Part shown: piece by piece, positions 49,998-64,000 of the stretch
Position numbering within the stretch: position 1 is the first letter of the stretch
How the letters are laid out: every line of letters begins with the position of its first letter
Assembly (NCBI RefSeq): GCF_000001735.4
Contig: NC_003070.9
Span: 23,669,971-23,733,970, forward strand
Source: Arabidopsis thaliana
Lineage: Eukaryota > Streptophyta > Magnoliopsida > Brassicales > Brassicaceae
Direction of reading: 5' to 3'
DNA: 64,000 nt
The notes under the pieces: model-generated
Told to the model about the DNA's origin: nothing
The model's input: only the letters and a program-made list of their open reading frames with translations
Databases searched by the model: none
Position numbers and translations under genes: made by a program

Positions 49998-51655
49998 TTA
50001 AAACGAAGAAGGGAAAGAAGAAGATAAGGCAGATGATCCCAAATTCATTGATGGGTCTTGGTTTCCAACAAGAGATGAACCTTCCACGTTTATATTAAGG
50101 TTGTCCCAAAAGAAAAAGTTAGAGCATTGTTGTGAATCGTCCCATTGATCATAGCTTAGTTCTTGCCTCTTTAAACATTCGAATGTGGACGCCATTTCTC
50201 CATCTTGGACATTGCTGTTTTCATTATGGACGATGTTATCGACATTTCCCTCTATTAGCGCCGGTAGATTATAACTTATAACCGTGTCAATATTTGAATT
50301 GGAAGAGTTGTTGAACACATGTGACGCCAGTGTAGGAACTTGAAACGGCTCTTGCTGACGAAGATTCATATCCCATTCTTCCGTGTTAGTTGTTAGAAAT
50401 GCTTGTTCACAAACATTTTCTCTTCCTCCTCTTTGCGTGTCATCATGATCATTGTTCTTGTTATTGTTTGTGATGATGTTTTCAGAGAACATTCCTTCTA
50501 GGATAGGAAGTGTTGTGTCTACCATGAAGAGAGGAGGTTTATGGGAGAAAAAAGTTTCTTGAATCTTTATATTAGTTTCTTGATCATTGGTGAAATTTAA
50601 TTGGTTAGGAGAATCAGTGAAACCGTCAAAATGTAAGTTATCGATAGTCGATGTTGTGGTGGTAGAGGCCTCGATGGTAGTGGCAATCGATGTAGTGTCC
50701 GCATTCAATGTCACAGTAGTTACTGACGGTTGATGACGACTGTAATGATGGTGCGGTTTTCGTATCTTTTTCTTAATCCATGAATTCCAATAGTTTTTAA
50801 TCTCGTTATCTGTTCTTCCCGGTAAATGACTAGCTATATGAGCCCACCTGAAAAAAACAAAAAACATAAGTTTAATAAGAAAATATGTATGTATCACATT
50901 TTGAGAATGTTCAATGAAGTAACTTAAAGTGTACTACTTAATAGCTCGACCAAGTAGACAAAAGTAAACGAGCTAGATGAATGAAACTACACGTTAAAGA
51001 TTCTTTGGTCATCGACAGTAGGCTAGTCGTTGCTTCAAACCGTGGCCAAACTAAACATATAATTGTTTAAATTTAAAATATAACATGATAAACTGAATAT
51101 AAGTATAAAATGTACTATGTATGTATCCCAACCCAACAAACTTATTATTGAAAATGGTATCAGTATTGAAAATCTTATAAGACTTCCTGTAGCGGTCTAT
51201 AATAATACACTATCTTGAATTGATAATATATAAAAATTTAAGTCGAGTTAGTAAAAATGGAGACCTGTTTCCCACAACTCCATGAAGGCTTATGATCAAT
51301 TTCTCTTCTTCTGGAGAGAACCTTCCTCTCCTGATATCAGGTCGAAGATAGTTTATCCATCGCAATCTACAACTTTTTCCACATCTTTGAAGCCCTAAAT
51401 TTGATCAAACATGCATTTTAAAATTAGTTACATTAACTATATATGTTAATTAGCGCAAGATCGTTATAATTGGTTAGAGAAAAAAATATGTTACTTGAAA
51501 ACTAATATACAAGTAAGATCACCTGCTTTTTCAGGGACTTCACTCCAACATCCATAGCCATGAGTTGTGATATATCTAATAAGCTTCTCATCTTCTTCCG
51601 GTGACCAAAGCCCTCTCTTCACCTTTTGCTGGTTGCAGCATGAGTGATGACCCAT
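49998..51655 (-). CDS. MYB103: R2R3-MYB transcription factor, 370 aa (MYB103)
   Basis: Three exons at standard R2R3-MYB positions: 51523-51655, 51265-51394 and 49998-50847, giving 370 residues. R2 begins [20 protein letters not shown] and ends [11 protein letters not shown]3 is [20 protein letters not shown] then [19 protein letters not shown], with Phe replacing the first Trp as usual in plant R3. The long C-terminal part is rich in Asn, Thr and Ser and ends [12 protein letters not shown], with acidic patches suited to activation. I recall this as At1g63910, now called MYB103, a secondary-wall regulator that affects syringyl lignin. The name was once also used for the anther gene MYB80. Confidence 0.93.
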
Positions 51656-51720
51656 GATTAGTAGCTCCTCAAAGTAACTTAAATATAGTGAACCACTTAA
51701 TCACAATCTTAAATTAATTT

Positions 51721-51886
51721 TTATATAAGTATATCACCCTTTAGGTTTTTACTCTCTCTCTCTCTCTCTATCTATCTTCTTTAATTTCTTGAGTTATGTT
51801 ATAGAAGAGAGAAGACAAAGAAGCAATGGAGAGTTTTTAAAAGGAGAGGAGACAAAGGTCGGGTCGGGTCGGGTCGGGTCGGGTCC
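51721..51886 (-). promoter_or_regulatory. MYB103 core promoter with (GGTCG)n repeat
   Basis: A TATATAA box on the minus strand (about 51721-51727) sits about 70 bases upstream of the ATG. Behind it are a CT microsatellite (about 51752-51768) and nearly six tandem copies of the 5-mer GGTCG (51857-51886). Confidence 0.6.
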
Positions 51887-53274
51887 CAGGGGTGGGGCCT
51901 GAGATATTTCTTCATCGATCTAACCTTAAAACGATGTCTCATCGACTTTCTATTTTCATGTGTTATTACTCGTTGTACGTAGAGAGGTTTTGTTGTAGTA
52001 TTATTACGTTAAGCCCTTATCACTTTTATGTGTTTTTCTCTTCACGTACCCTTCTGTCTCCCGCGAAAGTTCCTGTTTTCTTTGTTTCTTATATTCTATA
52101 AAACCAAATGATTTTAAGACGAAAACTAGAGATTGATTCGTAGAACTAATCGTCACATATGTATCAACTAATCATGAGTATATAATATATATAGACTCGC
52201 TGCACATGAGTATCAACTAATCATGTATTATCCACTGTTTTCCTCTATTTCTATCTCTCTCTATATACTGTATTCAGTAAATTAATTTTCATAGTAACGC
52301 AAATTATTTATTTTATTATAATAATTCGAGGTTGACCTATTATTTTATAAAAAGATTTTTCAAAATGAAAAATTCAGATACATTATATATTGGCTCAAAA
52401 AGAGTCATTTCGTCTAACATGTATAATTAAACTAACTGAATTCTGAAAATATTTAAACTTAGAAGTCGGACCAATAACTAATTAATGATCACATACAACA
52501 ATTTGTAATCACATACTAAAACGCTTTCCATTTATCGTAACACACTTAATAAAGCAGTACTACTTTTTTTCCTGTGGCCTGTGGGTACTGAGTAGTACTA
52601 GTACTTGATGGCCGCAAACCAAAGGAAAATATGAAGCCAAATTTAATACAATATCCTTCCATCTTTCTAATAATTTCCGAAGCCCTATCTTCTTCTTTTT
52701 TGTTTGTAAAAAGTAATTAATGATTCCGAAGCCCTATCAAAGATGGAAATTTTGTGTCTTTTAGATTTTTTTTTTTTTGAATTTATTGCTTATAATTATG
52801 TTAACAACAACGAACAATAAAAAATTCTAATAAAAGTAGATAGAACTTGTGGATTCTATATTTCTATAGATAGAAAAGAACTTGTGGAATCCATACACAA
52901 GGAGTGTATTTGAAGTTGATATAGTATTGTTTTCAACGTGAAATAATTGATTAAGTCATGTAGCCGAATTATACAGTGATTTTTGTAATTTAAATAAAAT
53001 CCAATTATATTAAGTACGTCCAATACCGAAGCTTTCTTCAAAGATATATAGAATAACAATCATTACAAGTTTCAATTACAAGGCTTTGATTTAGTTAGGA
53101 GACATATCGGAAAACCTTACCGAGAATGAAATCGCTTCGTTTATAAATTTTCTCCTTTTAATTTATTTTCGTATTGAAATCTTGTAAAGATAGTCATGCA
53201 ATACTATATATACAATAATCAATTATAATCATATATGTAATATGTCACATCAGGTTTGTTCTTTTTGACAGGCC

Positions 53275-53488
53275 TTTGTTCGTTCTAACAGAAAAATGTT
53301 TATTTGTTCCAATCTATATAAAAAATGTTTATCACATTATATTTACCTTACCTGCACCTATAACACTAGTTCTGTTTGTTCGTTCTAACAGAGCAACAAC
53401 AATCTCGTATTCTTTCCAATCTATATAAAAAATGTTTATCACATTATATTTACATACCTGCACCTATAACACTAGTTCTGTGTTTGTT
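53275..53488 (+). repeat. Tandem duplication, about 100 bp, two copies
   Basis: TTTGTTCGTTCTAACAGA, CCAATCTATATAAAAAATG, TTTATCACATTATATTTAC and CCTGCACCTATAACACTAGT occur in this order twice with a period of about 100 bp. Differences between the copies are few and concentrated near the AACAGA junction. Confidence 0.9.
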
Positions 53489-53725
53489 ATTCAATATATT
53501 AAATAAATATCATATATATCACCGTATATAGCATGCTCAATTTCTCCCTATAACAAATATGGATGATTGGAATCATCAATTTTGTTGTCAAAATAGAATC
53601 TTAACTAGGGAACTGTAGACCAGGGCACCAAGCTTACGTACAAATTACGATACATAATACATAGTTACATACATATACGGATACACCTGTTCCAACACAT
53701 AAGATACTGGATGCATGGTCCTTTA

Positions 53726-54099
53726 GAGCATCCCCAATGGTTAAGATGTTAAAGCTTTTAATCTTGGATCTTAACCTTTTTTAAAATTAAAATTTTGCTT
53801 TTTCAAAGTTAAGATAAGTTAGAGAATATCTTAATTTATTTATGCTCCATTGGTTAAGAAGCAAAAAGTTCTTAAGGGAAAAAATTTAAATTATTTATGT
53901 TCCAATGGTTTTTTTTTCCTTACTTTTGTTTATTTGTGTACCCAATAAATACACAACACCTGTCCACTTCTTAAACTTAAGAAAATATCTTGGTTAAGAT
54001 ATAAATCTTAACTAATCTTAGCTGCTTTTATTAAATTTAATCAGTTTATTAGCTAAGATATAGCTAAGATATCTTTTATTTGAACCGATGGGGTTGCTC
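53726..54099. mobile_element. Harbinger-like MITE, 374 bp
   Basis: The left end GAGCATCCCCAATGG and the right end, read inward, GAGCAACCCCATCGG are near-matching terminal inverted repeats. Each is flanked by TTA (53723-53725 and 54100-54102), the 3-bp target duplication typical of PIF/Harbinger elements. The interior is AT-rich and noncoding, with repeated TTAAGAT/ATCTTAA words that could fold back. Small size and lack of coding make it a MITE. Confidence 0.8.
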
Positions 54100-56546
54100 T
54101 TATAATCTTGATAATTTTTTGTGCTTTCTTATAATCTTGATTAATTTTCTTTTTTTTTTTAATCTTGATTAGTTAAACCTTCGGTTATACAAAAATGTCC
54201 AAAGCACTCGCCAGTTACCACACATCACTAAATCACTGTTCCATTACTTTTGTTATGTTTTATTTACATTTAGTTTTTATACAAGTCACTATATATGTTT
54301 ATGTATATAACGCTACACACATGTATTGGAAGACCCATGCATGTATGTATAGTAGATGAAGTCGATGTAAAAGTGGGACCGTTGGATTAAAGCAAATCAA
54401 TTACCAAACATCGATGTGAATTTGATCACATAGAAAGGTGACTTTTGCTTCTATATATCGCAATCTTTTTCTCGGCTATATTTACTTCTACTCATTTTTT
54501 AGAGAAAAAAATAAGAACAAAATTTAGAATGAAAAAAAAAAAACCTTAGCATTGCAACAAACATTATATTTTTAACATTAATGCATTCAAGTAATCATAA
54601 TTTCTCGGAATGTGATAAATAGAAATGACTATATTTGTGAAGTTAACGAGCATTTATTGGCACTCAACGGTTCTGAACTTTACATAATTTTTTTTTATTA
54701 TATAATTGATAGGATTATAGGGATATAATCCAACTTAAGCATAGTTTTAGTTTTCTATCATTGAAATCATTAAGGGCTTACCTTTAAGGAGGAGCAATAG
54801 AATGACCTTGTTTGGGTCCACAATGCTTGTTTCAATCATCTACATTTTTAAAACGAGGTAATGTTTTGTCAACATAAATAATATTTCTGGTGATTAAGTA
54901 GTGATGCTAATGAAGCAACTGTCTTAATTAACTAAACAAGCCTTTCAAGGGATGGTTGGTCGAGATAATAATAATCATTAGATTGAGATATCTCTTCCAT
55001 ACATAATTAAGTTTTCTCTTCCATATTTCTCATGTTTGTTTATTATGTTGTCTGTTTTAAACTTTTAATTAGATATATTTTATAAAATTCTAAAGCTTTT
55101 TTATAATATAACAGCTTAAATTTGGAATTTATCTAGTTTTGGATTTTGATTAGTAGAGATTGAACTTATTATTCCTTGCATTTTTTGGGTTGACAGCCAT
55201 TGAGAGATTTTCATTTTCCAAAATAATTGAAGACAAATTTTACAAAGAGGCCTCGATTAAAGTACTAACTCTAGCTAGATATTTCGTCGGGGTTGAACCT
55301 TATTCTGCAACTATATATTCAGATTATGTACGTTGGTTTCTATGTAATCGCTTGGAATTACAAATTATTAATATGCATTTACAAAATATGGCCAACCTAA
55401 TTCAAATATAATTAGCAAATTAAATGATGAAAACATGTGAACGTCGTGGTTTTTGGAATTAATTATACAGTGTTTTGAAACTTTAGTAGGACTAATTCCT
55501 AAGAAAAGGAGACTTTGACAATAAATCTTTTCGTCTTTTCGGTAATAGCTAGATACTCAAAACATATATTGTTTGTGGTTCATATCATATGACACCTGAG
55601 TTTGATCCGTTAAATGAATATTGTATATCTTTCTTCCCTTTTCATCCCCTTTTTGGTATAATTTCCATAAACTATCTTTGTTTTCTAATTAACTATCCTT
55701 TTAAGCAAAACAAAAAAAAAACAAATCCATGTAACATAGTAGTTTTGAGACATTGAAAATGATGAAATATCATTTTTTTCTCCGATTTTCTCTTATTGAC
55801 AAATGGCAAAATATCCTAATATAGCATTAAAATAAGTTTTATGAAAAATTATATCATATCATTCTACAAACTTACCAAAATAGTATTAGTTAGTGATGTA
55901 CTAGCTATTTTGCCTTCACTGAAAAAGCTTTTAAACAATTAAATAGGTCTTCATAAATAATTATAAATCACATCCCAATGATATGAGATTACATTTTTAT
56001 GAATGTAGTATTGAATTGTTTTTTATAATTTAGTGATTTGAGTTGGAACACTTAAAATATTGACGACTCTAGTTCATATAATTTCGAAGCCATTTTTTTA
56101 AAAAAATCAACAATTATGTAAGTGCCCCTTAGATTTTCAACAATTAAATACGGCTTCTTAGTTCTTAAACAAGAGTATTGACCCTAAAAATGACTATTCT
56201 AGTTCTTTTTAGTGTATATGTTATGTTAGGAAGTATTCATGTGGAAATTTGTGATCTAAAATGGGCTTCGTGGACTCAGAGAAGAAATTGATGGAGAGAA
56301 CTTGGGCTATATTCTTTAACACAAAGAATTTGGGCTATAACAATATTCTGTCTGAATTCATGATTAAGTTTTACCCTTCTTTTATGGTGAAAAATGAAAA
56401 CTGTGACAATCATAATTTTTTAAAATAAAATATGAAAACGGTGGCAATCATATTTCTTCTTGCATGTTTCACGAACGATGCCATAAACTTGAAGTTAATA
56501 TTCATTTTTCATTTTATTTAAGGAAATTCTGAATCTGAAATATTTT

Positions 56547-57676
56547 CGGTAAAAATATTACGGAAACAAACTTAGAAACTCGTCTTTTTGGGCTATTAAA
56601 GAGCATGTGACAGACTCTTGGAACTGGAAATCTTTACTTAAGCTGCGATCTTTGGCAGAAAGGTTTGTCATATGCAGTGTGGGAAATGGTAAGACTGCTA
56701 GCTTTTGGCTCGATAATTGGACGCCTCTTGGCCCCTTAATTAAGTTTTTGGGTGATGATGAGCCGAGAATCTGCCGTATTCCCCTAAATGCAAGAGTTGC
56801 CGATGCTTGCAACCATCATGACTGGACTCTTGTTTCCCCGAGGTCTGATTCTGCGGTGTCATTCCACAGTCATTTGACCACCATTAGTTTGCCAAGTCTT
56901 TCCTCCATAGATGATTCTTACTCCTGGATTGTGGATGCGATAAATTGCAAAGGGTTCTCTTCTAAGCGGACTTGGGAAGCGATCAGGCCGAGAGAAGATA
57001 TTAAAGAGTGGTACAAAGCAATATGGTTCAAAGGCGCAACTCCCAAGCATGCTTTCACAATGTGGACTGCACAGTTAGATCGTTTGCCTACAAGAACTCG
57101 TCTCGCTTCATGGGGTTTAATGATCCCCATCGATTGTTGTCTATGCTCTGGTTTTGATGAATCTAGAGACCATATTTTTCTTCATTGTGAGTATAGTAGG
57201 GATTTGTGGCATGCTATTCAGCAGAGGTTAGGTCTACCACCTACAAACTTTGGCTCTTGGGCTGGCTTGTTGACTTGGCTTAGGTGCAAGACTGACAGCT
57301 CTCCTTCTATTCTCCGGAAAGTTTCTGTACAAACTTTGGTTTACAACGTTTGGCGCGAGAGAAACAATAGGTTTTTCAATCTTCGCTCCATTCCATCTTC
57401 TCAGATATTCATTGTGATTGATAGATTGATAAGAAACACGATATCACAGCAAGAAGACATCGTCATCTTTTCCAAAGCTTAATATCGTCATCTTTTCCAA
57501 AGCTTAATGCGTTTATGGATTCGTTGACTGCAGTTTGTTTCTGCATTAAATCGATTTGTTGCCACGTATTTTTTACTTCTTTTTTTTGCCGTGGTAACAA
57601 AAGCTTGGGTTTACTTGTTGTATAACTCTTTTCATTAATATGATATTTACAGTTTGACAAAAAAAAACAAAAAAAA
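56547..57676 (+). mobile_element. 5'-truncated LINE with ORF2 C-terminal (zf-RVT) fragment
   Basis: One open frame of about 300 codons (56547-57482) starts without a proper ATG in YYGNKLRNSSFWAIKEHV and continues SWNWKSLLKLRSLAERFV, the segment after the reverse transcriptase in plant LINE ORF2. It then enters a zf-RVT domain: ATPKHAFTMWTAQLDRLPTR, then CCLCSGFDESRDHIFLHCEY. The 3' tail ends in TTTACAGTTTGACAAAAAAA and an A-rich run to about 57676, which marks the plus strand as sense. The reverse transcriptase and endonuclease parts are absent, as expected for a 5'-truncated insertion. The frame has no internal stop, so it is fairly young. No clear target duplication was found. Confidence 0.88.
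57459..57508 (+). repeat. 25-bp tandem duplication at the LINE stop codon
   Basis: ATCGTCATCTTTTCCAAAGC plus TTAAT is repeated head to tail (57459-57483, 57484-57508). The first copy contains the TAA stop of the LINE frame. Confidence 0.95.
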
Positions 57677-57956
57677 TCAGAATAATTGGAAATCCAATCA
57701 TATTATCACAGTTTTCATTTACCAAAAAAGAGTATAATGTCATGACTCACGTAATAATATTACTATAGTAATAACGAAACCTCTACAAGGACAAAACTGG
57801 AAACAAAAAAAGGAGATAACTGCGCACGAAGAACGGGTCTCAAGCTTTCCGACAAGACATGCGCACCACAAATTTATTTAGTCTCCGTATATAAATCCTC
57901 CATTTCCAAAACCTTCCCAATCTTCTTCTTCTTCTTCTTTCTCCTTCAAACAAATC

Positions 57957-59204
57957 ATGAGACCTGCGCAAGATAATCAAGGCTCGTTCCTTGGCCGGAT
58001 TAGTATCCGTCGCAACCAATTCGTCGACGTCAACAACGAACAAGAACAAGAAGATCTCGAGCTTTTCCAAAAACACATCGCCGATCGTTTCACCGAGCTT
58101 CTTTCTCCTCCTCAACCACCACCGTCAGATGAAATTAACACGGTAGCTTCCGTAGCCGCGACGGAGCAGATTATGTCCGTGACTTGGCTTCGTAAGCTGA
58201 TGGATGTTTTCCTCTGTTGCGAAGCTGAATTCAAAGCGATTTTGTTAATGGGTCGTGACCCGACCCAGATTTCTAAGCCGCCTTTTGACCGGTTAGTTCC
58301 TGAAATGTTAGACCGGTCGATTAAAGCGCTTGACATTTGTACCGCCGTTGTTAACGGTATCGATTCCGTTAGACATTACCAGCGTTTAGCTGAGATTGCT
58401 GTGACGGCTTTGGAGCAACGTCCGTTAGGTGACGGTAACGTGAGGAGAGCTAAACGCGCGTTGGCGAATCTCGTCGTCGCGTTGAGTCTCGAGGATAAAG
58501 AGAATGTTAGCGGCGGAGGTGGTGGCGGCGGCGGAGGGAATAAGACGACGGAGAGATCGTGGTCGTTTGGTCGTCGAAGCGGTGGATCATCGGCGGCGAG
58601 TAAAGGAGGAGCAACGATTGGTCAGCTCAAATCGTCGTCGTGGGCGGTTGGGAGAAATTGGTCGGCGGCGAAGCAGATCCACGCAATGACAGCGAATCTT
58701 ACGCCGCCACGTGGTAACGAAGCGGCGGGATTGCCTCAACCAATGTTTATAATGAGTACGGTGATGGTTTTCGTAATGTGGGTGCTAACGGCGGCGGTTC
58801 CGTGTCAGGAGAGATCAGGATTAGCGAATCATTTACCAGTGCCGCCGAAACATTTGAATTGGGCTCAGAGTTTGATCGGAATCCATGAGAAAATCGGAGA
58901 TGAGTGGAAGAAGAAAGAGAAGAAAGGATCTGCTGGATTGATGGAGGAGATGACGAGGATGGAGAAGCTAGGTCACTCGTTGATGGAATTCGCAGATGGA
59001 TTTCATTATCCGGCGGAGAAAGATGCTGCTGAATCTGCGGCGGTGCAAGTGGCGGAGATGGCGGAGATATGCAGGAGAATGGAGGAGGAGCTTGTGCCGT
59101 TACAGCAACAGATCAGAGAAGTTTTTCATAGGATCGTGAGGAGTCGTGCGGAGATTCTCGAGGTGTTGGAGCAAGCCGGGAAAGTTTCGGCGCCAGTTGT
59201 GTAA
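57957..59204 (+). CDS. ROH1-family protein (DUF793), 415 aa
   Basis: A single intronless exon. It starts MRPAQDNQGSFLGRISIRRN, and the early region has TWLRKLMDVFLCCEAEFKAI and DRSIKALDICTAVVNGIDSV, both typical of ROH1/DUF793. A poly-Gly stretch (about residues 185-195) and a Ser/Gly-rich linker follow. A hydrophobic segment PMFIMSTVMVFVMWVLTAAV (about residues 262-282) is likely membrane-spanning or -associated. The C-terminal part is helical and acidic. ROH1 binds EXO70 subunits and affects secretion, for example seed-coat mucilage (family knowledge). I recall At1g63930. The leader has a CTT microsatellite near 57922-57940. Confidence 0.92.
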   Translation: MRPAQDNQGSFLGRISIRRNQFVDVNNEQEQEDLELFQKHIADRFTELLSPPQPPPSDEINTVASVAATEQIMSVTWLRKLMDVFLCCEAEFKAILLMGRDPTQISKPPFDRLVPEMLDRSIKALDICTAVVNGIDSVRHYQRLAEIAVTALEQRPLGDGNVRRAKRALANLVVALSLEDKENVSGGGGGGGGGNKTTERSWSFGRRSGGSSAASKGGATIGQLKSSSWAVGRNWSAAKQIHAMTANLTPPRGNEAAGLPQPMFIMSTVMVFVMWVLTAAVPCQERSGLANHLPVPPKHLNWAQSLIGIHEKIGDEWKKKEKKGSAGLMEEMTRMEKLGHSLMEFADGFHYPAEKDAAESAAVQVAEMAEICRRMEEELVPLQQQIREVFHRIVRSRAEILEVLEQAGKVSAPVV

Positions 59205-60124
59205 AAGTTTTGAATTATTGGGAATCAATTTCGAAGTTTTGTAATTCTTTGGGGGCTAATAGGATATTTTATTTTCTTGGTTTCGTCTATTGTTGTTTTT
59301 CTATTTATGGTTGGGCTTTTAGAACTCTGGACAGGCCCATGTCATATGTTTTCCCTTCTCCTTATATTTTTCATTTTTCATTTTGTTAAATTAATGCATA
59401 ATATCCAAAAACAATTTAAATTTTTGAAGGAACCCTTTAGTTACGGCTCCGAAGCTTTCACAAGTGAGAATGTGAGATCAAAGAAGGCAAATGGAGGATT
59501 TTAAAAGTTAAAATCATCTTTTATCTGCAAAAGTTGACAATTTTTTTGTATCAAATCTAAATCATCAAACTCTCTTAAACTACAAGAGCATAACAACCTC
59601 TATGTAATCCATGAAATAATCTGCTTGAAGGACATAACATAAATCATTATGGCTAGAGTGACTAACTTCAATCAAATCCTCTTAACTCTAGCTCCCTTAC
59701 AATGGTATCGTAAAACATTATGCATTAGGGATTGTTGTCCTAGGAAAATAAAATAAAAATCCCCACAGACCAACTACCATTTTAACTTAAAAATAAGCTT
59801 CGTCCGCGACGAATTGTTTTCCATCCTAAAAATAGAATGGTGTAATCTGCTAATGGTTTAGTTCCATTAACTTGCAAGTTCTATTGAAAGCCTAAATGTC
59901 AATAAAGATATTAAAATTCGGAGTCAAAAGACAAATGAATCAAAAGCAACAAGACAAGTCAGCTCCATTCTTCACTACCCATCTTTTACAATAAATCATC
60001 TCTCTTTTCACAAATTTCAAACTACTCTCATTGCCCTTTAGCTTTGTTATAGAGCCAACACTACAGAGAGACTCACACACTTGTTTCAATAATTAAATCT
60101 GAATTTGGCTCTTCTTATAAACTA
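59205..60124. other. Spacer between ROH1-like gene and MDAR6
   Basis: ROH1-like 3' UTR followed by the MDAR6 promoter. No other feature was recognised. Confidence 0.5.
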
Positions 60125-63564
<3,440 letters not shown>

Positions 63565-64000
63565 AGAAGGAAACTTCATGGAGTTTTTTTAATAGCTTTT
63601 GGGTTCAGAGAAATCAACATCTTTTATTCCCGGTGAGAGTTATTCATCTTTCCATTGGAAAAATGATCTATAGAGAGCACTGTTGTCAATAATCTCCTCG
63701 AATAATTTATAACCTCTTTTTGGGATAATCATATTTTGCTCATTAGAGAGCTTTGTTTCTAATAAAATCTATGTTAGTCACTGAGATAGATAAAGATCGT
63801 TTTCTCATGATCTATGGGTTGTTTCGTGGATCATTAAAATATTTATTTATTTAGATTTCTTTTATCGACTGTAAACCATAAACGAAATTTGTATAAACAA
63901 TAATGAAGACTTTGTTATAATTCACGCAAGGATTTGTTTTGCGGCACGTAATAGAGTCTTGTGGGATTGATTGCGACATGTAAAAAGGTTTTTGTAGCCT
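63565..64000. other. MDAR6 3' flank
   Basis: Contains the MDAR6 3' UTR and AT-rich DNA. No further gene was recognised before the window ends. Confidence 0.5.

Larger units (their letters stand above)
51890..56545. other. AT-rich spacer with mobile-element debris
   Basis: No intact gene was recognised. It contains a 100-bp tandem duplication (53275-53488) and a Harbinger-like MITE (53726-54099), listed separately. Frames such as 51892-52101 and 55160-55411 have no recognisable motif. Confidence 0.5.

Overview
The window is plant nuclear DNA, almost certainly Arabidopsis thaliana chromosome 1. AT-rich spacers alternate with compact intron-bearing genes whose splice sites, site II (TGGGCY) and telo-box promoters are plant-like. 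The gene order matches my memory of At1g63810 to At1g63940. Locus names are recalled, not searched.

Layout, left to right. (1) 1-5572, minus: a 3'-truncated Nrap/Utp22-type nucleolar protein gene. (2) 5.9-12.5 kb: AT-rich spacer with no supported gene. (3) 12.6-17.1 kb: a CCT-domain gene (minus) and a PLAC8 gene (plus). (4) 17.1-27 kb: spacer holding a decayed Ty1/copia RNase H fragment and a single-exon RING-H2 gene (minus). (5) 27-31 kb: a BTB/POZ gene (plus) and a METTL23-like methyltransferase gene (minus). (6) 31.0-31.33 kb, plus: an independent U13-type box C/D snoRNA gene with its own snRNA-class promoter (USE plus TATA). (7) 31.66-32.27 kb, minus: an eS10 ribosomal protein pseudogene. 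(8) 32.3-46.1 kb: three tandem TIR-NB-LRR (TNL) genes, all minus. Copy A carries two frameshifts, copy B has a 1.27-kb Mutator-like element in its first intron, and copy C looks like RLM1B. (9) 47.1-49.1 kb: the chloroplast outer-membrane RING E3 ligase SP1. (10) 50.0-51.7 kb: R2R3-MYB gene MYB103 (minus). (11) 51.9-57.7 kb: spacer with a 100-bp tandem duplication, a Harbinger-like MITE and a 5'-truncated LINE. (12) 58.0-59.2 kb: a ROH1/DUF793 gene. (13) 60.1-63.6 kb: MDAR6, with two start codons that predict dual organelle targeting.

The genes are independent transcription units. Two themes recur. The first is ribosome biogenesis: Nrap, U13 and the eS10 relic, with telo-box and site II promoters on the first two. 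The second is a recently shuffled resistance-gene cluster, with frameshift decay, an expanded C-terminal repeat, a MULE insertion and a copied piece of the neighbouring SP1 promoter stranded between two TNL genes.

The most notable observations are the U13 snoRNA gene, the MULE with perfect 9-bp target duplications and a dense GTGTAC array, the 51-nt repeat expansion behind a frameshift in TNL copy A, and the stranded SP1 promoter copy.
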